Positions 7,427 to 16,046 of a stretch of 64,000 nucleotides of DNA are shown piece after piece. The DNA comes from Bin55 sp965116055. Lineage in GTDB: Bacteria; Pseudomonadota; Gammaproteobacteria; Pseudomonadales; Azotimanducaceae. Made by a program: the position numbers and the translations under genes. Under the pieces are notes generated by a model. It had not been told where the DNA came from. It saw only the letters and a list, made by a program, of their open reading frames with translations, and made no database searches. Numbering within the stretch: position 1 is the stretch's first letter; every line of letters starts with the position of its first letter. The stretch covers positions 1,364,001 to 1,428,000 of the forward strand of contig OZ220466.1 of NCBI GenBank assembly GCA_965116055.1. Reading direction: 5' to 3'.

Positions 7427-9130
7427 ATGCTGACGTCTCCAAATCCAGGTCGCCGCCCTGGTACGATGCCATTCGATAAGTACCGTGCCTTTCCGCCGGT
7501 TCAATTGCCTGATCGTACCTGGCCAAATGCGCAGTTATTGCATCCTCCTCGTTGGTGCAGTGTTGATTTGCGCGATGGCAATCAAGCGCTTGTCGACCCC
7601 ATGAATGTCGACGAAAAAATGGCGATGTATCAATTGTTGTTGGAAATAGGTTTCAATGAAATCGAAGTAGGTTTCCCGGCAGCTTCGCAAATGGACTTCG
7701 ACTTTTGCCGAACGATCATTGAAGACAACTTGATACCATCCGGCACCCTTGTGCAGGTATTGTGTCAAGCGCGGCCAGAACTGATCGAACGCACTGTTGA
7801 CGCGCTGCGCGGCGCGGAAGGCGCTATTTTTCACCTCTATAACTCAACCTCAACGCTTCAACGCGAGGTTGTATTCAATATGGACCGCGCTGGAATCATT
7901 GATTTAGCAGTTGAAGGTACACGGCTGGTGCGCGACATCACGCAGAACCTCAGCGGCACGGCCGTTACATTTGAATATTCCCCTGAGAGCTTTACCGGGA
8001 CGGAACTTGATTTTGCCATTGATATTTGTGATGCAGTAGCGGAAACATGGGGTGCGACGACGGATCAGCCAATGATCCTCAATTTGCCTTCGACCGTAGA
8101 AATGGCAACGCCCAATATTTACGCTGATCAAATCGAGTATTTTTGCCGGAACTTTCCAAAGCGCGGTCGCGCGGTGATAAGTTTGCACACACACAATGAT
8201 CGAGGTACGGGCATTGCAGCGACAGAGCTTGCGCTGATGGCTGGTGCCGAACGTGTGGAAGGCACGCTATTTGGCAATGGCGAGCGCACAGGGAATTGCG
8301 ACATCATGACGATGGCGATGAACCTGTATTCTCAGGGGATTGATCCACAACTTGATTTCCGCGATATGCCTCGCATTCGCAAGATTGCTGAGGAGGTGAC
8401 CAAGATCCCCGTACATGAAAGGCACCCCTATGCGGGCGATCTTGTGTTTACCGCCTTTTCTGGCTCACATCAGGATGCGATCAGAAAAGGTATGGCCTCT
8501 GTTAGCGAAGACCATTGGGAAGTACCTTACTTACCTATTGATCCTGCCGACGTAGGGTCTTCCTATAAAGAGTCTGTACGAGTTAATAGCCAATCCGGGA
8601 AAGGCGGTGTAGGTTTCGTGCTTGAGCAGCATTTCGGTATTTCGCTGCCGCGTGAGATGTTGCAGGAATTCGCGAAGCAAGTCCAGGTTCTTACTGAAAA
8701 CCTTGATCGCGAGGTAAACCGTGCTGAAATTTTGCAAGCGCTATTCGACACCTTCGAAGTGCAGGACGGACCCTATGCATTGATGAACTATGACCTCACC
8801 AATGTTGAAGGCGAATTATTGGTCTGTTCTGCTTTGATTCAGGTGTCGGAGAACGAAGTTTCGATCGAAGGTAAAGGCTCCGGACCTATTGAAGCGTTTG
8901 TCAACGCGATGGTCTCGACACTCAATGAGCCGTTAAACATCGCTGCTTATCACGGCCATGCTTTGCGTGAAGGTGATGTGGTAGGTAAGGACGCCCAAGC
9001 GATTGGTATCGTAGCGATTGAATTTACGGAAGGCTCGGTATTCGGTATTGGGCGGAGCAAGAATACGGTGACGGCTTCCTTGCAGGCGATTGTTTCTGCG
9101 ATTAATCGGCGCTGGGCGTTGCGACAATAG
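7427..9130 (+). CDS. leuA: 2-isopropylmalate synthase (long, type 2 form)
   Basis: The protein catalyses the first committed step of leucine synthesis, joining acetyl-CoA and 2-oxoisovalerate. The 567-residue product matches the long LeuA class of Pseudomonas and actinobacteria. It has SVDLRDGNQAL at the TIM-barrel active site, SLHTHNDRGTG with the metal-binding HxH, GNGERTGN, RVNSQSGKGG, and a C-terminal regulatory domain from about residue 430 that binds leucine in relatives. ATG 7427 is chosen; ATG 7466 (MPFDKY) is also plausible. The gene stands alone, about 42 kb from leuCDB, behind a probable leader peptide. Confidence 0.93.
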   Translation: MLTSPNPGRRPGTMPFDKYRAFPPVQLPDRTWPNAQLLHPPRWCSVDLRDGNQALVDPMNVDEKMAMYQLLLEIGFNEIEVGFPAASQMDFDFCRTIIEDNLIPSGTLVQVLCQARPELIERTVDALRGAEGAIFHLYNSTSTLQREVVFNMDRAGIIDLAVEGTRLVRDITQNLSGTAVTFEYSPESFTGTELDFAIDICDAVAETWGATTDQPMILNLPSTVEMATPNIYADQIEYFCRNFPKRGRAVISLHTHNDRGTGIAATELALMAGAERVEGTLFGNGERTGNCDIMTMAMNLYSQGIDPQLDFRDMPRIRKIAEEVTKIPVHERHPYAGDLVFTAFSGSHQDAIRKGMASVSEDHWEVPYLPIDPADVGSSYKESVRVNSQSGKGGVGFVLEQHFGISLPREMLQEFAKQVQVLTENLDREVNRAEILQALFDTFEVQDGPYALMNYDLTNVEGELLVCSALIQVSENEVSIEGKGSGPIEAFVNAMVSTLNEPLNIAAYHGHALREGDVVGKDAQAIGIVAIEFTEGSVFGIGRSKNTVTASLQAIVSAINRRWALRQ

Positions 9131-9162
9131 ATTAACGTTACGAGCCAGTAGGTAAAGCCAAA

Positions 9163-9189
9163 GCCGCGGTGTTTATCCGTGCTACCATC
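9163..9189 (+). repeat. Dispersed 27-bp repeat, copy 1
   Basis: This sequence between the converging leuA and corB genes recurs at 28215-28241 with 25 of 27 bases identical, 18 of them in one exact run (GCCGCGGTGTTTATCCGT). It has no obvious internal symmetry. It could be a mobile-element end or a conserved site; its function is unknown. Confidence 0.5.
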
Positions 9190-9237
9190 ATAAAGAATTG
9201 ATAGGGCCTAGCAAGCTAAGCTGACGCTGGTAATGAT

Positions 9238-10569
9238 CTACGTCGCAGAATCGCTTTGTTCCGTTGATTTGGTAGTCGTTTCGAACACATCGAAATCGTC
9301 TTCGAAAGGTAATTGCGTTATCGTCGCTCGTTTGATCGCGTTTTTTTCCATTTCGTGAATCACGATGCGAAAGTTCTCAATGTTGACAGAGGTTTGACCT
9401 GAAGGAACTCGCCTTAGATGGTGAAGTACCCAGCCGTTCACCGTGCGCGGACCATCGTCAGGGAGTTTCCAGTTGGTGGCATGCCCGATTTCGTGTAACG
9501 GCGTCGCACCAGTCACGTTGCATGTGACTCCGTCAACAAAAGAGAATCTTCCGACGGGGTCTGTTTCATTTGATTCCGACGTAAACTCCCCGACGATTTC
9601 CTCAATGATGTCGTCGATTGTTATCAACCCTACGACCACGCCGTATTCATCCACTACGATACTAAATCGGCGACGGTGTTGCTTAAAGTTATGCACAAGT
9701 CGCGACAACGACACTTGGCTTGGCGTGAAATAAGCCGTTTCGAGAGCGTCAAGGACGGATTGCACATTCGCTTGGGAATCTTGTAGGAGGCGGTTTGCCT
9801 CGCGCATGTGGAGAATGCCTTTCAGGTCGTTGATACTGCCTTGATAGACCGGTAAGCGAGTATGGCTTGATTCGGCTATGTTTCGTCGAATCTCGTCCAT
9901 AGAGTCATCTAAGTTGATGCCATTGATTAATTCCCGAGGTTGCATCACGTCGCCGACTGTTTGTTCCTCAAGATTGAGAATATTCAGAATCATCAACTGG
10001 CGATTGCGCGGCAATTTACGCGCTTGATCGAATACTTGTCGTAACTCTTCCTCGGTTAAATCGCTATCGTCTCCCACGACGTTGCGCGTAATAGGTTTTA
10101 CTACCAAAGCGCCGCAGAAATTTATGAACGTCACTAGGTATTTCATGAGCGATTGAAGTGGCACTAATATGTAAGCGCTGGGGTAGGCGATTGATTCAGG
10201 GCGAACCGCTGCAATGGTCTTAGGTATGACCTCTGCGAAAATTAAAAAAAGCAAAGTCATCGACACCGTAGTGACCACGCCGCCAATTTCGGTGCCGAAC
10301 CAACGTACGAAGAGCACATTAGCAACGACTGCTGCAGTGAAGTTGACCAGATTGTTTCCAATGAGGATCACGCCAAGTAGGCGATCTTTATGCTGAAGTA
10401 GCTTGTTAGCTCGACGTGCGCCGCCATGTCGACGCCGCACTAATGCGCGCATTTTGTATACGTTTAACTTCATCATGGCTGTTTCTGAGCTTGAGAAATA
10501 CGCACTCATTAACAACAAAGTCAAAACTGAAAGGACGAGTACCCAGGCAGGCACGGCGAAAGATTCCAT
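9238..10569 (-). CDS. CorB/CorC-type CNNM magnesium-cobalt transporter-like protein
   Basis: This 443-residue membrane protein has three parts. The first is an N-terminal DUF21/CNNM region with several hydrophobic segments in about residues 5-150, including the SSSETAMM motif. The second is a pair of CBS domains at about 205-330 with VVDEYGVVVGLITIDDI. The third is a C-terminal CorC/HlyC domain. It corresponds to E. coli YfjD/CorB. The family is linked to Mg2+ and Co2+ transport or to its control. It lies 11 bases downstream of ypjD, and the ypjD-corB pair divergent from ffh is a conserved arrangement in gammaproteobacteria. Substrate is inferred from the family. Confidence 0.88.
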   Translation of the reverse strand: MESFAVPAWVLVLSVLTLLLMSAYFSSSETAMMKLNVYKMRALVRRRHGGARRANKLLQHKDRLLGVILIGNNLVNFTAAVVANVLFVRWFGTEIGGVVTTVSMTLLFLIFAEVIPKTIAAVRPESIAYPSAYILVPLQSLMKYLVTFINFCGALVVKPITRNVVGDDSDLTEEELRQVFDQARKLPRNRQLMILNILNLEEQTVGDVMQPRELINGINLDDSMDEIRRNIAESSHTRLPVYQGSINDLKGILHMREANRLLQDSQANVQSVLDALETAYFTPSQVSLSRLVHNFKQHRRRFSIVVDEYGVVVGLITIDDIIEEIVGEFTSESNETDPVGRFSFVDGVTCNVTGATPLHEIGHATNWKLPDDGPRTVNGWVLHHLRRVPSGQTSVNIENFRIVIHEMEKNAIKRATITQLPFEDDFDVFETTTKSTEQSDSAT

Positions 10570-10580
10570 GTGATTAAAGG

Positions 10581-11384
10581 CTAAGTTCCATACCCCAAGA
10601 CAAATTTAAGCCCGAAATAACCGACGAGCAACATCGCAAATGCAAGCAGAGATAGGCGTGCGGAGATGAGACCGCGCCAACCGAACCAGAGTTGACCGCA
10701 AACAAGCGCTAAATACAAGATCCAGCAAGTTACAGCAAGCCCCATATGCAAACGGTAATCCTCTTGTTGCACAAAATTCCAGCGCGAATAAAACCCCGTC
10801 ACAATGGTCATCGTAAGCAACGATACACCTAACCAAAGTAGATGCATGTTAGTTGACTCAACGGTTTGCAACGGCGGCATCCAATTCATGAATGTGTTTG
10901 ATTCGCTCTTCTTCAATTGGCGGTGCAAGACGATGATTGAAAGCGCCTGGATTGCCGCGAGAGCTAATGTTGCATATGCGAGCATGCTAATGAGTACATG
11001 AACAATTGCGCTGGGTTGGCTAATGGTTGCACCCGCGCTTGGCGTGAATAGCAGACCGCAGCAAAGCGTCAAGATCGTCAAGGGCACGATCACCAAGGCG
11101 AGTACGCGATAGCCTAAGATGAGGTATAGATAAAAAGTGCTGACTGTCGCAACGAACGAGACCACGATAGCGCTAGACCACACCGATAGATGAATGCCTG
11201 TGTCTGCACTAATGAGCAGTACGACATAGATGAGGTGCATACCCATGGCGGGCACGGTAAGGGCCGCAACGCGTCGATTCGGGAAAGATTCGACAGTGCG
11301 CGTCCTTAACTGCAACCAGAAATAGAGTAAGTAAAGAAGCGCTGCCATGCCGCCGTAGAGATCCGGCGTTAGCATCGTTGCCAT
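10581..11384 (-). CDS. YpjD-like inner membrane protein (CcsA/cytochrome c assembly fold)
   Basis: The 267-residue product is almost entirely hydrophobic, with about eight membrane segments. It resembles the CcsA/CcmC-type cytochrome c assembly family as represented by E. coli YpjD. A short aromatic-rich segment with MHLLWLG lies in the second half, as in heme-handling relatives. It starts at ATG 11384 (or 11375) and precedes corB. The exact role of YpjD proteins is not established, and a heme-related function is inference. The divergent gene ffh starts 66 bases away. Confidence 0.8.
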   Translation of the reverse strand: MATMLTPDLYGGMAALLYLLYFWLQLRTRTVESFPNRRVAALTVPAMGMHLIYVVLLISADTGIHLSVWSSAIVVSFVATVSTFYLYLILGYRVLALVIVPLTILTLCCGLLFTPSAGATISQPSAIVHVLISMLAYATLALAAIQALSIIVLHRQLKKSESNTFMNWMPPLQTVESTNMHLLWLGVSLLTMTIVTGFYSRWNFVQQEDYRLHMGLAVTCWILYLALVCGQLWFGWRGLISARLSLLAFAMLLVGYFGLKFVLGYGT

Positions 11385-11450
11385 TCTCTAGTCTGAAACC
11401 GTTCAAAACTACAATCTCCGCGTTGATCTTCATCGCCCGTGCGGACATGC

Positions 11451-12797
11451 ATGTTTGACAATCTAACGAACAAATTCACCCAGGCATTTGCCGGTATTCG
11501 AACGCGGAAACTTACCGAAAGTAACGTCGCTGACGCCATTCGCGAGGTACGCACAGCGCTGTTGGAAGCAGACGTTGCGTTAGAAGTAGTTATCCCCTTC
11601 GTGGAGGCAGTCCGCAAGAAGACTGTTGGACAAGAGTTCGTCGCCTCGGTACGACCAGGTGATATGTTCGTGAAATTCGTCCACGACGAGCTTGTATCGC
11701 TCATGGGGACGGAAGCCACCAGACTTGATCTCGATAAGGTTAGTAAACCAGCCATCATTTTAGTGGCAGGACTACAAGGCACGGGTAAAACCACGACGGT
11801 AGCTAAACTCGCCAAGTTTCTGTATACAACGACTCAAACGAAAGTTATGACGGCATCTGCCGATGTCTACCGGCCGGCCGCGATTGAACAGCTACGCATT
11901 TTGTCTGAAGCGGCCCATGCGTCATTTGTCACTGCATCGTCGGACGAACAGCCGCTTCAAATCGTACAGCGCGCGATCAAAGTGGCAGAGACCGATGGAA
12001 CCGACGTGCTCATTGTCGATACTGCCGGTCGCCTAGCCATTGATGACGACATGATGGCGGAAATCAAAGCGTTGCACGACGCATTGAAACCGGCTGAGAC
12101 TTTATTTGTGGTTGATGCCATGACAGGACAAGACGCTGCAAGGACGGCAAGAGCCTTCGATAACGCACTGTCACTCTCTGGCATTGTGTTAACCAAGGCC
12201 GATGGCGATGCCAGAGGCGGCGCGGCTTTATCAGTACGTTCGATAACGCGCAAACCGATTAAGTTTCTTGGAACAGGCGAGGATCTTGACGGGTTAGAGT
12301 TATTCCATCCCAAACGATTGGCGTCGCGCATACTAGGCATGGGCGACATCATCGGCCTGGTTGAGGAGGCTGAACGAAAAGTCGATATTGCGAGCACCGA
12401 GAAGACGCTAGAGCGTCTCATGCGGGGGGCGACTTTCACGTTTGATGATCTATACGCGCAAGCAAAGCAAATGGAAGAGATGGGCGGTATTGAGAGCATC
12501 GTTGACAAGCTGCCGCAAGCGGGGCAGCTGAAAAAGAACGCCATATCGGATGCAACGATCCAGCTGCACAAGGTTATCATCGAGTCCATGACACCGAAAG
12601 AACGTGCGTTTCCAAATTTAGTCAACATAGCATCGCGAAAAAAGCGCATCGCTGCAGGAAGCGGGACGCGGGTTCAAGACGTCAATCTAATGATTCGTAG
12701 TCTCAAGCGAATGCAAAAGTCGGCAAAGAAGATGGGGCGGATGAGTCGCTCCGGTAAGTTCTCGCAGCAATTGGATCGGCTCATGGACGAGTCGTGA
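11451..12797 (+). CDS. ffh: Signal recognition particle protein Ffh
   Basis: Ffh is the GTPase that binds 4.5S RNA and signal sequences to target membrane proteins to FtsY. The 448-residue protein has the N domain, a G domain with GLQGTGKTTT at about 107-116, DTAGRL and TKADGDARGG, and a C-terminal M domain rich in methionine (KQMEEMGG, RMQKSAKKMGRM). ATG 11451 gives the standard MFDNLTNKF start; a GTG four codons upstream is less likely. It is followed after about 115 bases by rpsP, as in other gammaproteobacteria. Confidence 0.95.
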   Translation: MFDNLTNKFTQAFAGIRTRKLTESNVADAIREVRTALLEADVALEVVIPFVEAVRKKTVGQEFVASVRPGDMFVKFVHDELVSLMGTEATRLDLDKVSKPAIILVAGLQGTGKTTTVAKLAKFLYTTTQTKVMTASADVYRPAAIEQLRILSEAAHASFVTASSDEQPLQIVQRAIKVAETDGTDVLIVDTAGRLAIDDDMMAEIKALHDALKPAETLFVVDAMTGQDAARTARAFDNALSLSGIVLTKADGDARGGAALSVRSITRKPIKFLGTGEDLDGLELFHPKRLASRILGMGDIIGLVEEAERKVDIASTEKTLERLMRGATFTFDDLYAQAKQMEEMGGIESIVDKLPQAGQLKKNAISDATIQLHKVIIESMTPKERAFPNLVNIASRKKRIAAGSGTRVQDVNLMIRSLKRMQKSAKKMGRMSRSGKFSQQLDRLMDES

Positions 12798-12827
12798 GTC
12801 TTGGGTATCAGCACGCGTACTCATGCA

Positions 12828-12845
12828 AAACCCAATATGGGGTTT
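12828..12845 (+). terminator. Weak hairpin after ffh
   Basis: AAACCC (12828-12833) pairs with GGGTTT (12840-12845) around a 6-base loop, followed by GTTGG rather than a T-run. It could end the ffh transcript, but it is not a strong intrinsic terminator. Confidence 0.3.
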
Positions 12846-12912
12846 GTTGGCCAGCAAAACTACATGCTTGAGTAAAATCCACGCCTCCCAATTTATCTTG
12901 ATAATGACTTAA

Positions 12913-13407
12913 ATGGTTGTCATTCGCCTTGCCCGACACGGATCGAAACATAGGCCGTTCTATCATTTGACCGTAGCGGATCGACGGGCGCGGCGTGATG
13001 GAACATTCGTCGAACGTGTTGGGTTCTATAACCCGATTGCCAAGGGTCATGCTGAACGTCTGCGCGTTGATTTAGGTCGTGTGGACTACTGGATTGGCCA
13101 GGGAGCCCAGACTACCACTACTGTTAATCGCCTGCTCAAGGAAGCTCGTCGCGAGGCTCAGATTAAGGCCGCTCAGCCTGCCAAGGAACCTGTCGCCGAT
13201 GAGGAGAAAACGGTACCTGCAAGCGAAGGAGTGCAGCCAGCTGAATCTGCAGATACTGCAGCAGCGCCAGTTGAAGAAAGCTCAAGTACGCTCGCCGAAA
13301 AGAGTTCCGCTGGAGAGGATGCCAGTGAACCCTCAGAGCAACCCCAAGCGAATGCCGCTTCAGGTGCGACTACAGCTACAGACGAAGCTAAAGACACCTC
13401 CTCGTAG
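12913..13407 (+). CDS. rpsP: 30S ribosomal protein S16 with a long C-terminal extension
   Basis: Residues 1 to about 80 are a standard S16 (MVVIRLARHGSKHRPFY...RVGFYNP), a protein of the 30S body. The family is usually about 80-90 residues, but this product is 164. The second half is a low-complexity tail rich in Ala, Glu, Ser, Thr and Pro with no predicted fold and a net acidic character. The reading frame stays open through it and the next gene follows after 3 bases, so it is not an assembly read-through. A GATAAT at 12900-12905 ends 7 bases before the ATG, and no Shine-Dalgarno is evident. It is the first gene of rpsP-rimM-trmD-rplS. Confidence 0.95.
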   Translation: MVVIRLARHGSKHRPFYHLTVADRRARRDGTFVERVGFYNPIAKGHAERLRVDLGRVDYWIGQGAQTTTTVNRLLKEARREAQIKAAQPAKEPVADEEKTVPASEGVQPAESADTAAAPVEESSSTLAEKSSAGEDASEPSEQPQANAASGATTATDEAKDTSS

Positions 13408-13410
13408 CGG

Positions 13411-13923
13411 TTGGGCGCTGACCGGATCGTTGTTGTTGGGCGTATAGGACACGCTTTTGGCATAAAGGGTTGGTCTCATGTTCATTCGTTCACTGACCCT
13501 GTAGCTAATCTACTTGATTTCGACGAACTTTATGTGCGTCTTGTTGGTAATTCGTGGTCATTAGTTGAATCGACATCGTTTCAACGACGCAACGAGGGGC
13601 TAATCGCGCAATTCAACGATTGCGCGGACCGATCTGCCGCGGAGCGTTTGACGAATCTTGAACTAGGTATTCGCCGGGAGCAACTACCCGAGCTTGCGTC
13701 GGGCGAGTTTTATTGGATTGATTTAATAGGGTTGGATGTAGTTAATCTCAATAACGTAAAGCTCGGCGAGGTCAACCGAGTAATCGAGAATGGGGCATCG
13801 TCGGTTTTAGATATTGAAGGGCAAGATGTTCGCTACCTCATACCGTTGGTGAAACCGATACTGGATTCCGTCTGCCTGGGTTCGCATGTTCGTGTAGACT
13901 GGCACGAATCGTGGAAGGCTTAG
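13411..13923 (+). CDS. rimM: Ribosome maturation factor RimM
   Basis: RimM assists maturation of the 30S head and binds S19. The 170-residue protein has the N-terminal RimM barrel starting IVVVGRIGHAFGIKG. The C-terminal PRC barrel contains GEFYWIDLIGLDV and ends near LIPLVKPI. It starts with TTG at 13411, three bases after rpsP stops, and lies ten bases upstream of trmD, so it is tightly co-transcribed. The size is normal for the family. Confidence 0.93.
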   Translation: MGADRIVVVGRIGHAFGIKGWSHVHSFTDPVANLLDFDELYVRLVGNSWSLVESTSFQRRNEGLIAQFNDCADRSAAERLTNLELGIRREQLPELASGEFYWIDLIGLDVVNLNNVKLGEVNRVIENGASSVLDIEGQDVRYLIPLVKPILDSVCLGSHVRVDWHESWKA

Positions 13924-13932
13924 CATAGTCGT

Positions 13933-14694
13933 ATGTGGATTGGCGTAGTGACAGCATTGCCCGAACTGATTGAAGCGGGCCTTGGGCACGGCGTGATTGG
14001 TCGAGCTACGTCCGAAGGGCAAATAGACATTGCAACCTATAACGTGCGGCGACATGCGTCTGATAACTACGGTTCAATTGATGATCGACCGTTCGGCGGG
14101 GCGCCAGGTATGCTCATGACGGTCGAACCACTTGCGTCCTGTACTGATGAAGCCTTGCAGTCGGCCCCAGTTGAAAAACCATACAAGGTGTTATTAAGCC
14201 CTCAAGGCGAGCGCTTGACGCAAGAGCTAGCGCTAGAGTTGTCCGCGCACGACGGACTATTGTTGGTTTGTGGTCGATACGAAGGCGTTGACGAACGCTA
14301 TGTTGAGACCTATATTGACCGAGAAATTTCCATTGGCGACTATGTGATTTCCGGCGGTGAATTACCAGCTCTGGTCGTCATTGATGCCGTAGGTCGACTT
14401 GTCGAAGGAGCGCTAGGAAATGCGAAATCAGTTACTGACGATTCATTTAGCGATAATTTACTAGAAGGGCCGCAATACACACGTCCTCGCTTGTGGCGTA
14501 ATAAACCGGTTCCACCAGTACTGACTTCCGGTAATCATGCCGAGATTGTCCGCTGGCGACACGAGCAAGCATTGTTACGTACATGGCAGCGTCGGCCGGA
14601 AATGCTGGCACAAAGGCTGTTTAGCGCGGTAGAGAAAGAGTGGCTGCGACGCCATGTTTCCGAGGCATTTAAGGGAGAAACACGCGATGGGTAG
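13933..14694 (+). CDS. trmD: tRNA (guanine-N1)-methyltransferase TrmD
   Basis: TrmD makes m1G37 in tRNAs reading CUN, CCN and CGG codons, which prevents frameshifting. The 253-residue SPOUT-family protein shows RPFGGAPGMLM, the SAM-binding trefoil-knot stretch LVCGRYEGVDERY, and GDYVISGGELPAL. The downstream DDSF segment and the substrate-contacting C-terminal domain are present. The start is ATG 13933. Its last 8 bases overlap the start of rplS, the usual tight coupling in this operon. Confidence 0.95.
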   Translation: MWIGVVTALPELIEAGLGHGVIGRATSEGQIDIATYNVRRHASDNYGSIDDRPFGGAPGMLMTVEPLASCTDEALQSAPVEKPYKVLLSPQGERLTQELALELSAHDGLLLVCGRYEGVDERYVETYIDREISIGDYVISGGELPALVVIDAVGRLVEGALGNAKSVTDDSFSDNLLEGPQYTRPRLWRNKPVPPVLTSGNHAEIVRWRHEQALLRTWQRRPEMLAQRLFSAVEKEWLRRHVSEAFKGETRDG

Positions 14695-15091
14695 AAAGGG
14701 ATTTGTCGAACTGGTCGAGAGTCGCCACTTAAGAGAACTGCGTGAGCGCAGTTCAAGTGGCAGTACATCCGCGAAGAGCGAATCGGAAGCTCCCATACCG
14801 GAGTTCTCAGTTGGCGATACGGTGGCAGTGCAAGTGATGATCACAGAAGGCGAGAAGAGTCGACTACAACGTTTCGAAGGCGTGGTCATTGCGAAACGTA
14901 ATCGAGGTTTAAATTCCTCGTTCACGGTTCGAAAGATTTCGCATGGTTTTGGCGTTGAGCGCACTTTTCAGCTGCATAGTCCTTTGGTTGACAGTATTAA
15001 GGTGAATCGACGAGGCGATGTCCGTAAGGCAAAGATTTACTATCTTCGTGAACGATCCGGTCGTTCTGCTCGTATTAAAGAAAAGATCTAG
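14687..15091 (+). CDS. rplS: 50S ribosomal protein L19
   Basis: L19 sits at the 30S-50S interface. The 134-residue protein has the conserved core from FSVGDTVAVQVMI through RRGDVRKAKIYYLRER. It is about 20 residues longer than E. coli L19 because a Ser/Thr-rich linker (about residues 20-40, SSSGSTSAKSE) lies between the N-terminal helix and the barrel. The start is ATG 14687, supported by AGGGAG ten bases upstream and by overlap with the trmD stop. A longer in-frame ORF upstream is only trmD read in another frame. Confidence 0.95.
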   Translation: MGRKGFVELVESRHLRELRERSSSGSTSAKSESEAPIPEFSVGDTVAVQVMITEGEKSRLQRFEGVVIAKRNRGLNSSFTVRKISHGFGVERTFQLHSPLVDSIKVNRRGDVRKAKIYYLRERSGRSARIKEKI

Positions 15092-15111
15092 AAGTTGTAC
15101 CTTCGCCAATC

Positions 15112-16020
15112 GTGGCTATCGGTAGTAAAGTGCCACTTGGATTATCCAAGCCAGCTCAAGAATATCTGGATACCATCTGCTACGAGCGCAATCTAGCAGT
15201 TAATACGGTTACTGCCTATCGTCGCGACTTTCAGTTATTCGAACAATGGCTCGATAAAGGGTTGCTTGAATGTACCCGTAACGATCTTTTAAGTTACCTT
15301 GCTGAACACACGCTTGACGGGAAGGCATCAAGCAGTCGCATGCGTTTCCTTTCCAGCGTACGCGGATTCTTCAATTACGCCGTAGAGAACGGACTCGCGC
15401 GTGATAACCCTATCGCCAATATTGAAACGCCAAGACGTATGAAGCGCTTACCTGGTTTCCTGACGGAATCCGAGGTTTCGTTGTTACTTCATGCGCCTCA
15501 ACCTGACAGTAGTCCGATCGAGTATCGCGATCGAACCATGCTGGAAGTGCTATACGCGACAGGCGTGCGCGTATCGGAACTGGTAGAACTAACGATCGAG
15601 AGTATCAATCTAAATCAGGGATCGGTACGCGTGATTGGTAAAGGGAATAAAGAACGGATCATACCGCTCGGCGATGAAGCGCTTGCATGGGTCGCGAGAT
15701 TCCTTGAGAATGCGCGCATTGAGTTGTTGGGCGATCGTTTTAGCGCTGCACTATTTCCAAGCAGGCGTGGGCGAACAATGACTCGGCAGACTTTTTGGCA
15801 CGCGATCAAACGCTATGCGGCACGAGCTGGCATCGTGCGACCTATTTCGCCGCATACATTGCGGCATGCGTTCGCTACGCATCTTATCAATCACGGTGCA
15901 GATCTCCGAGCTGTTCAGATGATGCTCGGTCATGCGGATTTATCCACGACGCAAATCTATACTCAAGTCGCCAACGAGCGCTTAAAGACATTACATGCGA
16001 TTCACCACCCGCGAGGTTGA
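15112..16020 (+). CDS. xerD: Tyrosine site-specific recombinase XerD
   Basis: XerD, with XerC, resolves chromosome dimers at dif under FtsK control. The 302-residue protein has an N-terminal SAM-like core-binding domain (about 12-95) and a catalytic domain. The tyrosine recombinase residues are Arg153 (ATGVRVSE), Lys177 (GKGNKE), His248 and Arg251 (HTLRHAFATHL), His274 (LGHADL) and the nucleophile Tyr283. The start is GTG 15112. XerD rather than XerC is inferred from adjacency to dsbC, which is conserved in Pseudomonas-like genomes. It is not associated with mobile DNA here. Confidence 0.88.
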   Translation: MAIGSKVPLGLSKPAQEYLDTICYERNLAVNTVTAYRRDFQLFEQWLDKGLLECTRNDLLSYLAEHTLDGKASSSRMRFLSSVRGFFNYAVENGLARDNPIANIETPRRMKRLPGFLTESEVSLLLHAPQPDSSPIEYRDRTMLEVLYATGVRVSELVELTIESINLNQGSVRVIGKGNKERIIPLGDEALAWVARFLENARIELLGDRFSAALFPSRRGRTMTRQTFWHAIKRYAARAGIVRPISPHTLRHAFATHLINHGADLRAVQMMLGHADLSTTQIYTQVANERLKTLHAIHHPRG

Positions 16021-16046
16021 ATGGTAAGGCGCTTCCTTAACTAACT

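Noticed and set aside
11957..12649. A 230-codon open frame on the minus strand across ffh
   Set aside because: It is the antisense of a highly conserved gene, has a low-complexity Ser/Met-rich translation and no ribosome binding site, so it is a shadow of ffh.
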